A DNA stretch of 64,000 nucleotides from Phlebiopsis flavidoalba (taxonomy: Eukaryota; Basidiomycota; Agaricomycetes; Polyporales; Phanerochaetaceae). Below, one piece after another: positions 11,122 through 21,356 of the stretch. The notes under the pieces are model-generated. The model was given only the letters and a program-made list of their open reading frames with translations, searched no databases and was not told the DNA's origin. The DNA lies in NCBI GenBank assembly GCA_035772785.1, contig JAOCPU010000051.1, forward strand, positions 124,001 to 188,000, given 5' to 3'. A program made the translations under genes and the position numbers. Each line of letters begins with the position of its first letter. Within the stretch, counting starts at the first letter, position 1.

Positions 11122-12459
11122 ATGTCCTCCGAAACCACGACTCGACGGTCAAGCGTGAGCTGACGCGGCGAAAAAGGAGCGAAAAAGGCGCAGATTATCA
11201 GGAGAAAGTCGTCGACGATGTGAACCCCCTGAGAGGTGGTGGCAGGAGGGCAAAGCTCACAAGAGAGCAGCAATTGGCACTATGCCCGTTGAGGCCACAC
11301 CGCAAGGGGATTGACGACAGAATCAAGAAGCAATGGGGCGGGGCTTCTTTGAATATCTGCGCCTGAGATGAGAAGGGGTACCGCGCTCAGGGTCGTCAAA
11401 AACATACCGCTTAGCGGGCCTCGGTAGCCCGCGCCAGCGCAATAGAATTGACGCTTTTCACGTTCTCTGAGCGAAAATGAAGGATGGACTACCCGCTGCA
11501 ATGTTGCAAGAAGGCAGCAAGGGCCGTCGCGTCTAAGCCGTGAATCTCGTGGACGGAACCATACTTTCGCGGAAGATGCCTTTTCTGGCTAAATTCTCAG
11601 AGAAACGGAGGCCGATCACATGCAAGAGATCCATCGGGCGGATACTTCCGTCTAACCCTCGTTACCGCCTCGGCGCCTCTCGGCGAGTCGTCCCACCACG
11701 TCTCCGCACTCGGTGGCCTTCCAGCTGGAACAGATGAGTTAACACATATGCATGCAGCCCAAGTGTTCCCTTCGTGAACGTTTTAGGCTCTGGCTTTATT
11801 GCAACTTCTCTCCCACGAGCGTCGGTGACGGTGATCGCACTCCATCTTTCGTTTTACACGTGGGAGGTCCGGTCTTCTAATGCTGCACCAGATTCTGCAC
11901 CATGTACCTTTTGTATCATTTTAGAACGCATTCCGAGCTCAATCGGCCGAATCATGACCCTGTCGAATTGACTTGCAATGCAGTGTAGGATTGTAAGGAT
12001 GCGCGGCCGTAACGTTTCCTGGGCTCGACGTGGTATGGGCCGGTCAAGGTCAAGTTGTTTGACAACAGGCGCGATCAAATTCAGTCGTCTCTTGTATCTC
12101 GTCTGCAAACAATCTTCAACCGCAAATGGTAACAACCACCCGGCCGAAATTGATAACAAGCAACAAAACCTGGTGCATCGGGCGCACGATCGTCGTGTGA
12201 AGAAAGGCCGTCAAAAATGTACACAAAACACCCGGAAAACTATTTTGTAGGCACACGCGACACGATAACGTGCCCTGGACGTGTCGTGTGAAGAAAGGCC
12301 TCAGCTATTTTGTCTGCTCGAAACTGCGCTCACACCACAAGCTTTTGAAACCATCAGATACATTCAATGGCATTCAACAAAACGTGGATCCGCAGAAGAC
12401 TAGAGAAGACTGAGCCTGACTGAGCTTGTTGTTGTGATTGTTTGATGGTGATGATACAT
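11122..12459. other. Gene-free stretch between DUF6534 gene and alcohol oxidase 3' end
   Basis: About 1.3 kb with only short ORFs on both strands and no conserved peptide. It contains a short direct repeat, GTCGTGTGAAGAAAGGCC, at about 12190-12210 and 12283-12300, separated by roughly 90 bp. Otherwise it should be the promoter of the DUF6534 gene and the 3' flank of the oxidase. Confidence 0.5.
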
Positions 12460-15149
12460 TTATACGCCCTCGATGCCCAACTCTTTTCCAATGATGACTG
12501 CACCTTTCTCGCCGACAGCCAGCGTGGTTGAATATGTGTTCTGAAAGATTCAGGATATGCTCAGCAGGTATTGTAGCCACATTTGCAATGCGTGCTTACG
12601 GCGCAGACATTGGATGGACGGGATTTGACAGATCTGGATGGATATAAGAACGCATACACTAGAGCATCTGGGTTGGTGGCAGCACATACCGCAAACCTTC
12701 AGGCCTTCAACCTTACACCATACACATTGAGATTAGCGTCGACAACGCCTCCTTCCTCACGAGGCTTCATGGCACATGTTTCCCATCTAAAGAGCACTAG
12801 TCAACACAAAGCCTTAATCATGGTGTGTGTGAGAACTCACACAAAAGTGCCATGCAGTGACAACTACATTCACACAAAACAGTTAGAATGCAGTGATGTC
12901 ACGGACTACTGAGTAACTTACCAAACTTCTGATATAATCCTCCAACGCTTTGTCGTCCTCGGGGCGTAATACTTGAGTTTCGGCGCGTCGATCGGTACCG
13001 GCTTGATGTCAGACTTGCATAGTGCGTCGCTCGTCTCGCGCGAAAAAACGGGATGGTTAGGCGTATACTCGCCCTCGTGAGCAGGGCATGCGTCGCGCAA
13101 ATTCCGCGTCCCCTAGCTTGTACCCGAATTTCAGGACTGCCATGTCTTCCGGTCTGCGAGTGTGTATGCCATGAGCGAGGTTGATGAATAGAGTCCACTT
13201 CCGATAGTACTCACGCTTTGCAGTACGCGGTCTCGAAATCCACCGGTGCGGCCATGTCGTCGCGCGGATTTGATGTGGACATGACCAGTTGCCTTGGGAT
13301 ACGCTGGGAAGTATCCCATGCAGAAGTATTCCGCGCTGGAACAGAGGTCGGGTCACCGATGAACCTAGTACCAGCGTTAGGAAGGAATATTGACTGAAGT
13401 AAGGATAACGCACATCGACAAGGGGCACAGGAAGATGACAGGCTTGTCGGGCTTATCTGCGAAGTACTCCTTCCAACGCTGTTCAAACTCTGGTCCGAGT
13501 TCTTTGAGTTCCCTCCTGCGTTGGGGCGCAGCTTGATGCCCGCATCCAATCCACTTACAATGCGGAAAGTGAGCGGTAATGACACAGTGTAACCATTTAT
13601 TACATACTTGTGCGCAAGCATACCCTTCCCGTCCTTAAGCCATTGTGCGTGCCACACTGTCGTCGTTATGAGATCGTTGTTGTTGATTGAGTCATGGCCG
13701 CCACTCACTGTTCGTCTCTGTGGGATCGCCACGACCTATACCATCGAGTGTTGTTGACTCGGCAGATGCCCAAGTATGGTGCAAAAATGGTGGGATGGTC
13801 TATCGCTTAATGAGGAATGCAACATTGCGGAAGTTGTCAAGATACATACCCTGATAGTGTTCACCGACGCCGGGGAGATCAACAATTTGTTCCACACCCG
13901 CTTTCGCGAGGACATCTTTCGCGCCGATTCCCATGATCGTTCAAGTACGCCAGGGGATCCGAAAGTACCCAGCAGAGGTTATGACAACGAGTTTTCTTGG
14001 CACGAACAGTCCTGAGCTGGTCTCTTGTCGGCCTCGGGCTGGAAGATCGGGTTCGCAGCGTACTCCACACCCACTGCCCGTTTACCTCTGCAGTGCCAAA
14101 GTTCATTCAACACATCGTGTCGAACGATAAAATGGAGACTCACTCGAAGATGACTCGCTCTGTCAACCTAGTGACCCTGGGAGAATCTCGAGGGGTACCA
14201 GTGTGGTTGTAGATATAATGGTGTGCGACGTCAGAGCGTTTTCCGGTCTCTCCGTCTATGAATCTAACCAGAGAAGGGTAGATGTGATTGCAGTTAATCG
14301 TAACTCGAAAAGACAAGGCGCACTTCTGCATGCGCTGAAGGAATCGGCGATTAGATTAGCCTTTGGCGATCCCGCCAGGATACGGGGGTACTCACCCCAT
14401 AGGCATTTGACGCAAAGATCTGGTTTGGGTCTTCAGTGTGGGTCTCGCGTCTTGTCAAACTTTTGGGCAACGTCGGGAAGTCCTGGCCGATGTTGGTGAA
14501 TTTGCCTCCGTAGGAGACACTAATAGGTCCGGAGTAGCCGTGGACATCATCCTTCCCAGGAGCGACCTGATATTTCTCGTGTCTGAAGCACTAAATCAAT
14601 GGAAGGGCCAAAACGGTTGAGTTGAATTGAACTCACTTTTCTAAGGAGAGGAACTATATCTTTTGATCCCCATCCCGGGTTCTTTGTGGACTTGCTCCCA
14701 GTCGTCAAAGTCTGATTGCCACAGCTCTGTTTGTACATCGTGACTACAACAGTCGATCAATACCGCATCACCTTGCTAGGCCAACGAAACTCACAGTTTA
14801 CGCTCGAAGCACCTCCAACAACATGAGGACAAGTTACAATTTGAGGACGTCCGCCGAGATATTCGCTGACATTCGAGATGTGAACCTTCCAGATGGGATT
14901 GTCTGGGCGGAGATGGCTCAGGCAGTGACCTGGCTGGGTAAAGCTGAAGTCATCTGAACATGTGGTCCAGACTCGATGAGAAGGATCTTCAATGAGGGGT
15001 CTGCAGCGGCAAGTCGACCTGCGGCAACGCCGCCGCTTGTTCCAGCTGCAAGAAAGTACGTTTGGCGACCCAGAGTTCCTAAAAGACAGCCTGAAGCTCA
15101 CCCGCCAACAAAGATTATGTTCGTACTCATCGAGAGCGGGCGACGCCAT
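12460..15149 (-). CDS. AOX: FAD-dependent alcohol (methanol) oxidase, GMC oxidoreductase family
   Basis: GMC flavoenzyme oxidising short-chain primary alcohols to aldehyde and H2O2. The start at 15149 gives MASPALDEYDIIFVGGG (one base removed), continuing across an intron into TSGGVAAGRLAAADPSLKI and LLIESGP, the ADP-binding fold. Then PDNPIWKVHISNVSEYLGGR, CPHVVGGASSVN (GMC signature 1 region), NPGWGSKDIVPLLRK, a YSGPI-type block, RSDVAHHYIYNH, a VGEHYQDHN-type region, WLKDGKGMLAHN, FLCPVSAYVGDPTSVPARKY, PEDMAVLKFGYKLG, RRMPCSRGEYTPNHPVFS, KSDIKPVPIDAPKLKY, VATIP/ILNLS region, and the C-terminus NTYSTTLAVGEKGAVIIGKE LGIEGV with TAA at 12460-12462. There are many introns and frame changes. 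The sequence resembles basidiomycete alcohol oxidases more than aryl-alcohol or glucose oxidases. No clear -ARF type peroxisomal signal is seen. Confidence 0.9.
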
Positions 15150-15911
15150 AGTGAGTACAAACAGCGCGATGGGTGTTGTAGAGGAGGCTTGTGCGAGCGA
15201 TAGCCCGTTGCGTTCGGAGTATCCGTTTTATTGCAACGGTCTGTCATTTCTTATCACGATGAGGATTTGAGATGCAATCTGTCAACTTGAGTTTGTGTCT
15301 CTGCTCGGGAACGATGGACGCAAACCCAGAAACGGGCCCCTCCCGGTGACCTTGGACGCGATCAATCCCATCAAACGCGAGGCACCGACCTCACGGGAGC
15401 AGCTCACCTTCCACTGCAAAGTGTTCACCCGGTCACATGTCGCTGCAATAAGCTGCAACAGTTTGTAAAAGTCGCCGAGGGTTCCGACTCAAGAAGCGGC
15501 GTCACATGAAAACGCGGTCTTCACGCCTCGCGCTGGTCGCGGTCCGCAAGTGAATTCTTTTGTAGGAAACATGGGGGAGATTTTGGACGTGCATAAGTCG
15601 TCGTGACAACGCCACCGAGCTCGAGGTTAGTCTGGTATGGTTTCTCCCCTTGTTCTCGATGCCTTTGTACTGATCGGTGCTCGCCTACAGGATTGGCATG
15701 TGACAGTAGGCAGATGTCAAAGGAGGCTAGAAGGGTTGGGAAGCGCTATGGGTGGAAACGCCACGTATTATGGTTTTGTCGTAGGTATATACAACCGGCA
15801 TCACTTTTCGCGTATGTCGTAATATGCACTGGGGCTGGTAGAATTTCATGTAGTGGGTTCAGCATACTTACAATCTCGTCCACGAAACAAAACCGTGACC
15901 AAAACGGCCCC
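15150..15911. other. Spacer between P450 3' end and alcohol oxidase start
   Basis: About 0.76 kb. The part next to 15149 should be the oxidase promoter. No conserved peptide was seen on either strand; the ORFs at 15600-15910 have no recognisable domain. Confidence 0.5.
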
Positions 15912-18275
15912 TCATGAGATAGGAGTGACTTTGAGCCAAAGTTGGGGGCCTTCATGTTCTTTTCCGCGGACCCAAGCTGACATCATGCCGGTGGGCCGAC
16001 AAATGATTTCGTCGCTTTCGTTGTTCACGTCAAACTTGAAGTTCTCGATAAGGGTCGACAGCAATAGCTAGGGTTTTTTTCTAGGATTCTATTAAAATGT
16101 GAGTGATATGCCCGATATACAACAGACGAGACAGATACTCACGTAAAACGCCAACTGAAACGAAAGTGTGATCTGAGCGATAATGATGACGTGAGCATAT
16201 TCAGAAGACGTACCCGAGACAACCCCTCGCACCCGCAGCAAAAGTCATACTGAAGAAGGTTCTAGTATGTTACTACAGTAGCAAAGAGCGCACTCACAGA
16301 TTTGCGTATAGTCCCATCCTTGACTCCTTGTCTACGTTTCTCTCGGAGAAGCGTGTAGGATTCCACTGATCCGCGTCTTCTCCCCAAATCTCCGGTAGAC
16401 TGGCAGAGTACGTTTGCCAGCGGCAACGCGCAACAATAAGACGCACCTACCGTTGGTATGCACAAACAGACATGACTGTATGCTGCCCAGCTGCGATCGG
16501 GATTTCGTAGGTGTACTCCCCGGAAGCGGACTTGATTGGAGTCTCGAGAGGAATCACATCGTCTTCCATATGCGCGTTGCGGTAAATGTGGTAGATAGGA
16601 GGATGAAACCTCAGAGTTTCCTAAGAGTCATATTGTATCCGTGCATCCAACGCAGCATCGAGAGACTGCCCACCTTCAAGGCAGCTGTCATGAGTGGCAT
16701 ATTCTCTAGATCGTCCATGCTGAAGTCAATCGCCTCCACGCTCGCGCAGTGCGTACGCGCCTCTGCGATTTCCGGTCCGAACCTTGTCCTGATATAATCT
16801 TGGTGGAGTGAGAGCTCATGGAACAAGCAGCCGCGTCAAGGTCGTCGCTGTTGTGATGTGTCCAGCAAGGACGAGCGACGCCATTTGGGCGATCAGCTCC
16901 GCATCCGGTTAGATCCGCCCCGCTTTTGGATCTTCAGACATATTCGCGGCTTGCACTAGCGCAGTTATGGTTAGTGGCGAGCCAGCAGATGACATCGGGT
17001 GACGCACCAAGTACACTGAGAACATCACGGTTGGTCTTCGATTCGGCCAGGAAGCACGGCCATCTTTTCCTCGATAAGTTGTTTGGAAACCTTGTTGACC
17101 GTCTTCAGCGTGTGTCGGAAGCGGTTATACTCCTTCGTCGGAATGTAATCCATGAACTCAAGGATCGGGCTCCTCCACCTGCGGAATGTAGCTCCATAGT
17201 CGCTTGAAAATCAGGTCCCATGCTGGCGGATGGAGTGTGGAGTCGGCGCTGGGAAATAGTCAAGAAGCATTACGCCAATAATCGCATTTCACATACAACA
17301 TGGTATGGAAGGCGGCGCTGACTTCATTGTGAGTATCATCGAGCGCACCAAAGTTGTAGTCGAACGCAGCTACAAAGCGTTAGCGGGGAGGCGATACACG
17401 ATGGTGGAAAATTCACCCTCTCCCAGAATATCGATTGTGACTCTCGAGAGAACCAGCGGTTCACGGCAAGGGGCATGCCGTCGGCTATTGGTAGTGAAAT
17501 TCGCGGAGATTGCATCTTTCCAAGTTTGTGTAAGCTACAGCCTCTCCTCAGCAACTACGCCCAGCTAGGGAGATCGAAGACTAACCTTCGCGGCCCCAGC
17601 GCGGAAGATTGGGGGACACAATGACCGGATTTGAGCGACTGTGAATGCAGGGTTCATGACCTTCCTCTGTCGCGCGTGCGTCTCGCCTGTGAGAGCTGTG
17701 GGGTCAGCAGGGCAGGTAAGGTTTGAGGGTGGGTACCACGGACCGCTTGCCCAGACGATCCCACGACCCATGGTCATTCGTGCGGTTTCGGTAGATTCAC
17801 AAGCCTCTTCGCGTAGAGGTGGTCTGCCTTTTGCAGAACGTGGTGTAGATCGCCTTCGGCAACGAAAGTTAGAAAAGCCTCCGCGGAATAGACTCAGGTG
17901 ACGTACCTTGGGATCTGCAGTCATGAGGACGTCAGTCTGTACATTGAGTGTAAGCTCAAGCTCGTCTCGGTAGAATGAGCGGTCTGCCACGTACTAAACC
18001 ACAAATGGGTGTTGCATGCGCCAGGTTTTGCCGTATTTCTTCAAGCATGCAAAATCTACATCTCCAACGTTCACCTGGTAGACAAAGTCCTTCACGTTTC
18101 CTAGAGGCTTCTTGTTAACCGACACAAAACTTTCCGAAGTGCGGTAACACACCAAGTATCCAGGGCGCATCGGGGCCGGGGATATGTTTGATGGAGAAGC
18201 GCGAGGTTATGCCTATGCCAAACGAAGACGAGAACAGCTAGAGCAAATGCAAATAAGGTAGACCCAGCTATTCAT
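15912..18275 (-). CDS. Cytochrome P450 monooxygenase (basidiomycete microsomal type)
   Basis: Heme-thiolate monooxygenase with an N-terminal membrane anchor; substrate unknown. The start at 18275 gives MNSWVYL, then after a frame change FAFALAVLVFVWHRHN (anchor), a KHIPGPDAPWIL-type proline hinge, and KKYGKTWRMQHPFVV. Helix C region: GRGIVWASG and HARQRKVMNPAFTVAQIRSL. Then FDYNFGALDD, EFMDYIPTKEYNRFRHTLKT, and the I-helix QMASLVLAGHITTATTLTRL. The K-helix E-x-x-R is intact once the intron at about 16627-16679 is removed (LKETLRFHPPIYHIYRNAHM). The meander has EIWGEDADQWNPTRF. The heme-binding loop FAAGARGCLG (F-x-x-G-x-R-x-C-x-G) is at about 16205-16245. The tail is ICRPTGMMSAWVRGKE to VTPIS with TGA at 15912-15914. 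The usual acidic residue before the I-helix Thr-Thr is replaced by Ile. At least eight introns; several frame breaks. Confidence 0.88.
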
Positions 18276-19030
18276 GATGGCGATAGCGGCCGCCACTTCT
18301 GGCGAAGCGAACTGAGACGTGTCGTGCGGGTGGTGTTCTGGCCCATCGACGACAATTCGAAAGCTATAAGTATACAGCATTTGCTTCTTTAGGCGCGCCT
18401 CCTTCGCGGCTTCGGGAGAGCCATTGTTCCTACCGCGACCGGGCTTGAGAGATGCGGTAAGACCTGGTAAGACATAGCACGCGCTGCAATGAGTGTCAAG
18501 AGGCCGCCCGCTGATCAACATGCCCGCCGACTCCAGATAAATCAGTGAGCGTTGTCTGGCTCCACAGAAATTGCCATTGCCTGGCTGCTGCGCTCCTCAA
18601 CAGTTTGTAGTATCCGAGGAAGACAGACAGTGTGTTCGTGCCACAATGGCGTTGACTTCCAGAGACAGAACCCATTATAATGAGGGAAAGACGCGAAAGT
18701 ACACGTGCGTGCATATGTGGCGCCATTTGGGGCCAGTTACGGTACGGTTGGCCATGGAGTGTAGTGACCACATCACCTCGCGCAGAAAGTTGTTGACAAT
18801 CAATGGTGGCATCCGTACACCACACAGTATGTCTCGACGCGCCCACCTTTGTTCTCAAGCGATTCTGAACAAAAGATCGGCTAATAAATGCTATGTTTTC
18901 TGTCGAGAGGTCCCGTCAAACGATAAGTTCAAGGTGGTCAATTGGTTCTGCTCACCGACTCGTCACCCCAAACCGAAGTGCAATGCATGGTGGTATTCAG
19001 GAGGAGGACACCCATAGCGTGGACAGACTA
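18276..19030. other. Divergent spacer, P450 / septin
   Basis: No gene supported. Open frames on both strands (for example around 18500-19000) show no known motif. It should contain the P450 promoter and distal septin upstream sequence. Confidence 0.5.
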
Positions 19031-19095
19031 GGCTTTGGGTGACGGTCACTGTCACCCAGAATCAGTCACATCCTAAGATGCGTCACACATCGTGT
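19031..19095 (+). promoter_or_regulatory. Cluster of five GTCAC/GTGAC motifs upstream of septin
   Basis: The pentamers are at 19039-19043, 19045-19049, 19051-19055, 19065-19069 and 19082-19086. The first three form an almost perfect palindrome with arms GGGTGAC and GTCACCC at 19037-19057. The cluster is about 100-140 bp upstream of the septin start. The same motif is clustered upstream of NUDT21 and of histone H4 in this window. Confidence 0.5.
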
Positions 19096-19180
19096 TCGCT
19101 GACCGGTCGTCGTCGACGCTCACGAGGAGTCTATCTTCGTTTTCTCTATCCATTCCTTTGCACTTCACGAAAGCCATCTA

Positions 19181-20731
19181 TGGCCTCCATCATGTCCGAC
19201 CGGTATTGGTATCGCCAACTTGCCCAACCAGGTCGGTAGCGACGGTCTCGTCACGCTGGGTTTGGTCTAATGACAAGCCGTGTTGACGTTCCCCCAACAG
19301 AGGCGATAGGATAAGATCGTCCGCAAAGCGCGGCACGCATTTTCCACAATCATGGTCGTTGGTTGCGTTCGACCGTTTCGCGGTGCTAAGCATGTTTTTT
19401 GTTGACGTGTTTTAGGCGAGTCTTGGCTTGGGAAAGGACCACGCTTGTCAACACGCTTTTCTCCACTGAGCTCACGCGCCAAAGAACTACACTCGCCGTC
19501 ACCCACAAGCAGCTGGACAAGCTGACCGAAGTGGACATCCATCAAGGCCGAGCTTGAGGAGAAGCAGTTCAAGACCAAGTTCTCACCGTGATCGACTGCC
19601 CTGGTTTTGGCGACGTACGTCAACAACCGCGACCTCTTGGGCACCGATTGATCAGACTTCATTGACGACCAGAGCGAATGAGGGCGTACATGCGCCAGGA
19701 GCAGCAGTCCCCAGCGCCACGACAAGATCGACCTGCGTGGTGCACGCATGTCTGTACTTCATTAGGCCCCCGGCCACACGTACGTTCCCAATCCCCCGTG
19801 TCCGTTTGGCCGATGTGAAAGCTCGTGTCTTACCATGGCGCTTTCCCCAGGTTGAAGCCTCTTGATATCGAGATCATGAAGCGCCCTCGGCACGCGCTGT
19901 GAACCTCATCCCCGTCATCGCCAAAGCGGACACCCTTAATCCCAAAAATGACTTGGCTGTCTTCAAACTAGCGCATTCGCGAGTCGTCCGTTGCCGCTCA
20001 AGCGCATCCGTATCTACCAGCCGCCCGTCGATGCCGAGATCGAGATAAGCTGCGGCGGAGCACGCGCGCAGTCCTGCAAGCCGCTATGCCGTTCTCTATT
20101 ATCGGCTCAACTGAAGATGTGAACACGCCTGATGGCCGCGTAGTGAAGGGGCGTGAATACCTCTGGGGCGTTGCAGAAGGCAGGTGTTTTACCCTCCGTT
20201 CAATCATTACCCTTTCGGAGAACTTACGTATAGGAACCCCTAATGCGGATCATGACAGTTGAAGAACGAGAACCACTGCGACTTCCGCAAGCTGCGCTCG
20301 TGCTGCTCATCCCGCACCCACATGCTCGATCTCATTTCCACGACCGAGGAATCTCCACTACGAGAACTACCGCCAGGCCCAAATGGAGGTGCGCAAGTTT
20401 GGCGAGCAAAAACCACGCAAGTTCGAGAACCCCAAGTTCAAGGAGGAAGAGGAGGCTCCTGCGCAAGCGTTTCAGGCCGAGCAGGTCAAGGCGGAGGAAG
20501 CGCGCTTCCGGCAGGTGGGAACAACACGTACGGGCGTTCTTCTTACTCCGGTCTCCGGCGAACTCTTTTGTGTCTGACGACCGATTTTTGGCAGAACAGC
20601 AAAGAGCTCATCCAGGGAGCGCGACCGCCTCAACAAGGACCTCGAGATGGCGCACAGTGCTATCAAAGTCGCTGGAGGCCGAGCTCGACACCCTCCAGGC
20701 TGGCTATGGTCGTGGGACCGGCAGGCGGTAG
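19181..20731 (+). CDS. Septin (Cdc3/Cdc11-class GTP-binding cytoskeletal protein)
   Basis: Septins are filament-forming GTPases acting at septa, the cell cortex and branch points. The start at 19181 gives MASIMSD followed by GIGIANLPNQ. P-loop G1 is GESGLGKTTLVNTLF (about 19417-19460, one frame change), followed by STELTRQRT. G3 is VIDCPGFGDYVNNRD (Cys where DTPG is usual), then RVHACLYFIRPTGH, LKPLDIEIMKRL, G4 VIPVIAKADTLNPK, and FSIIGSTEDVNTPDGRVVKG. The septin-unique element reads REYLWGVAE, NENHCDFRKLRS and RTHMLDLIS. The C-terminal coiled coil is QMEVRKFGEQKPRKFENPKF with KEEEE, EQVKAEEARFRQ, RDRLNKDLEMAHSAIKSLEA and ELDTLQAGYGRGTGRR, then TAG at 20729-20731. The number and position of frame changes look like sequence noise. 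The paralogue class is tentative. Confidence 0.9.
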
Positions 20732-21356
20732 GCGGGTGCGTGGCGTGGTGGAGTTTGTCTTGGAATCGGCGTTATGGAATCTTTTGGTTGTTTAACTCCC
20801 TCCTTATCTCACGTATACCCCTTAGCGTATCCATTTGTGGGACTCTCTTTACGTACTCTGTCGCTCCTTTGTTTAGCTTTTTACTTCAGATAATGCAAGC
20901 CGCTCTGAATGGGCCCGTATCGTACCAAAGCTGCCGCGTTTTGGCCCCTTGTAGCCGGCTATTCTGCCCGAAGATCTCCATTTTTGTCCTTATTTCCGTC
21001 ATCACTGCGGGGGCGCGTACCAAAGCTAGGGGTCAGACTATCATTTTGCACACGACGCCGTGGTGGCGCCGTCTGTTGCATCACCCTTCTTTCAACTCCA
21101 CAATCAGTCATACGTATCTGGGGTACAAATCGCACCCGTTCCTTGTCTGTGGAAACTCGTGCCTTCGAAACCGAGCATCGTCTTGCAATCTTTGCGCTCC
21201 TCGTCCCGTTTAGGAAGGTGCCCGAGCGGTACATATATCATCCCCGCACATACCGTCGCCCGCACAATTTCTTTCCCTCTTTCTTCCCCACATTCCTCTC
21301 GCCAACCCCTCAACGTCTTCCACGACGACGTCCTCATAGCATTGCCGTTATTCACC
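20732..21356. other. Septin 3' flank and promoter of the next gene
   Basis: T/C-rich stretches dominate 20780-20890 and 21230-21350, the latter being typical of fungal core promoters and 5' UTRs. No protein motif was recognised. Confidence 0.5.

Noticed and set aside
16627..16679. Apparent loss of the P450 K-helix E-x-x-R motif
   Set aside because: The segment is an intron with GTGGGC donor and CTTAG acceptor; splicing restores LKETLRFHPP.
18496..19017. Overlapping ORFs of 120-148 residues between P450 and septin
   Set aside because: No motif, and the region is the expected divergent promoter; lengths are within chance for GC-rich DNA.
20472..20666. Minus-strand and off-frame plus-strand ORFs over the septin 3' end
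   Set aside because: They are shadows of the septin coiled-coil coding sequence.
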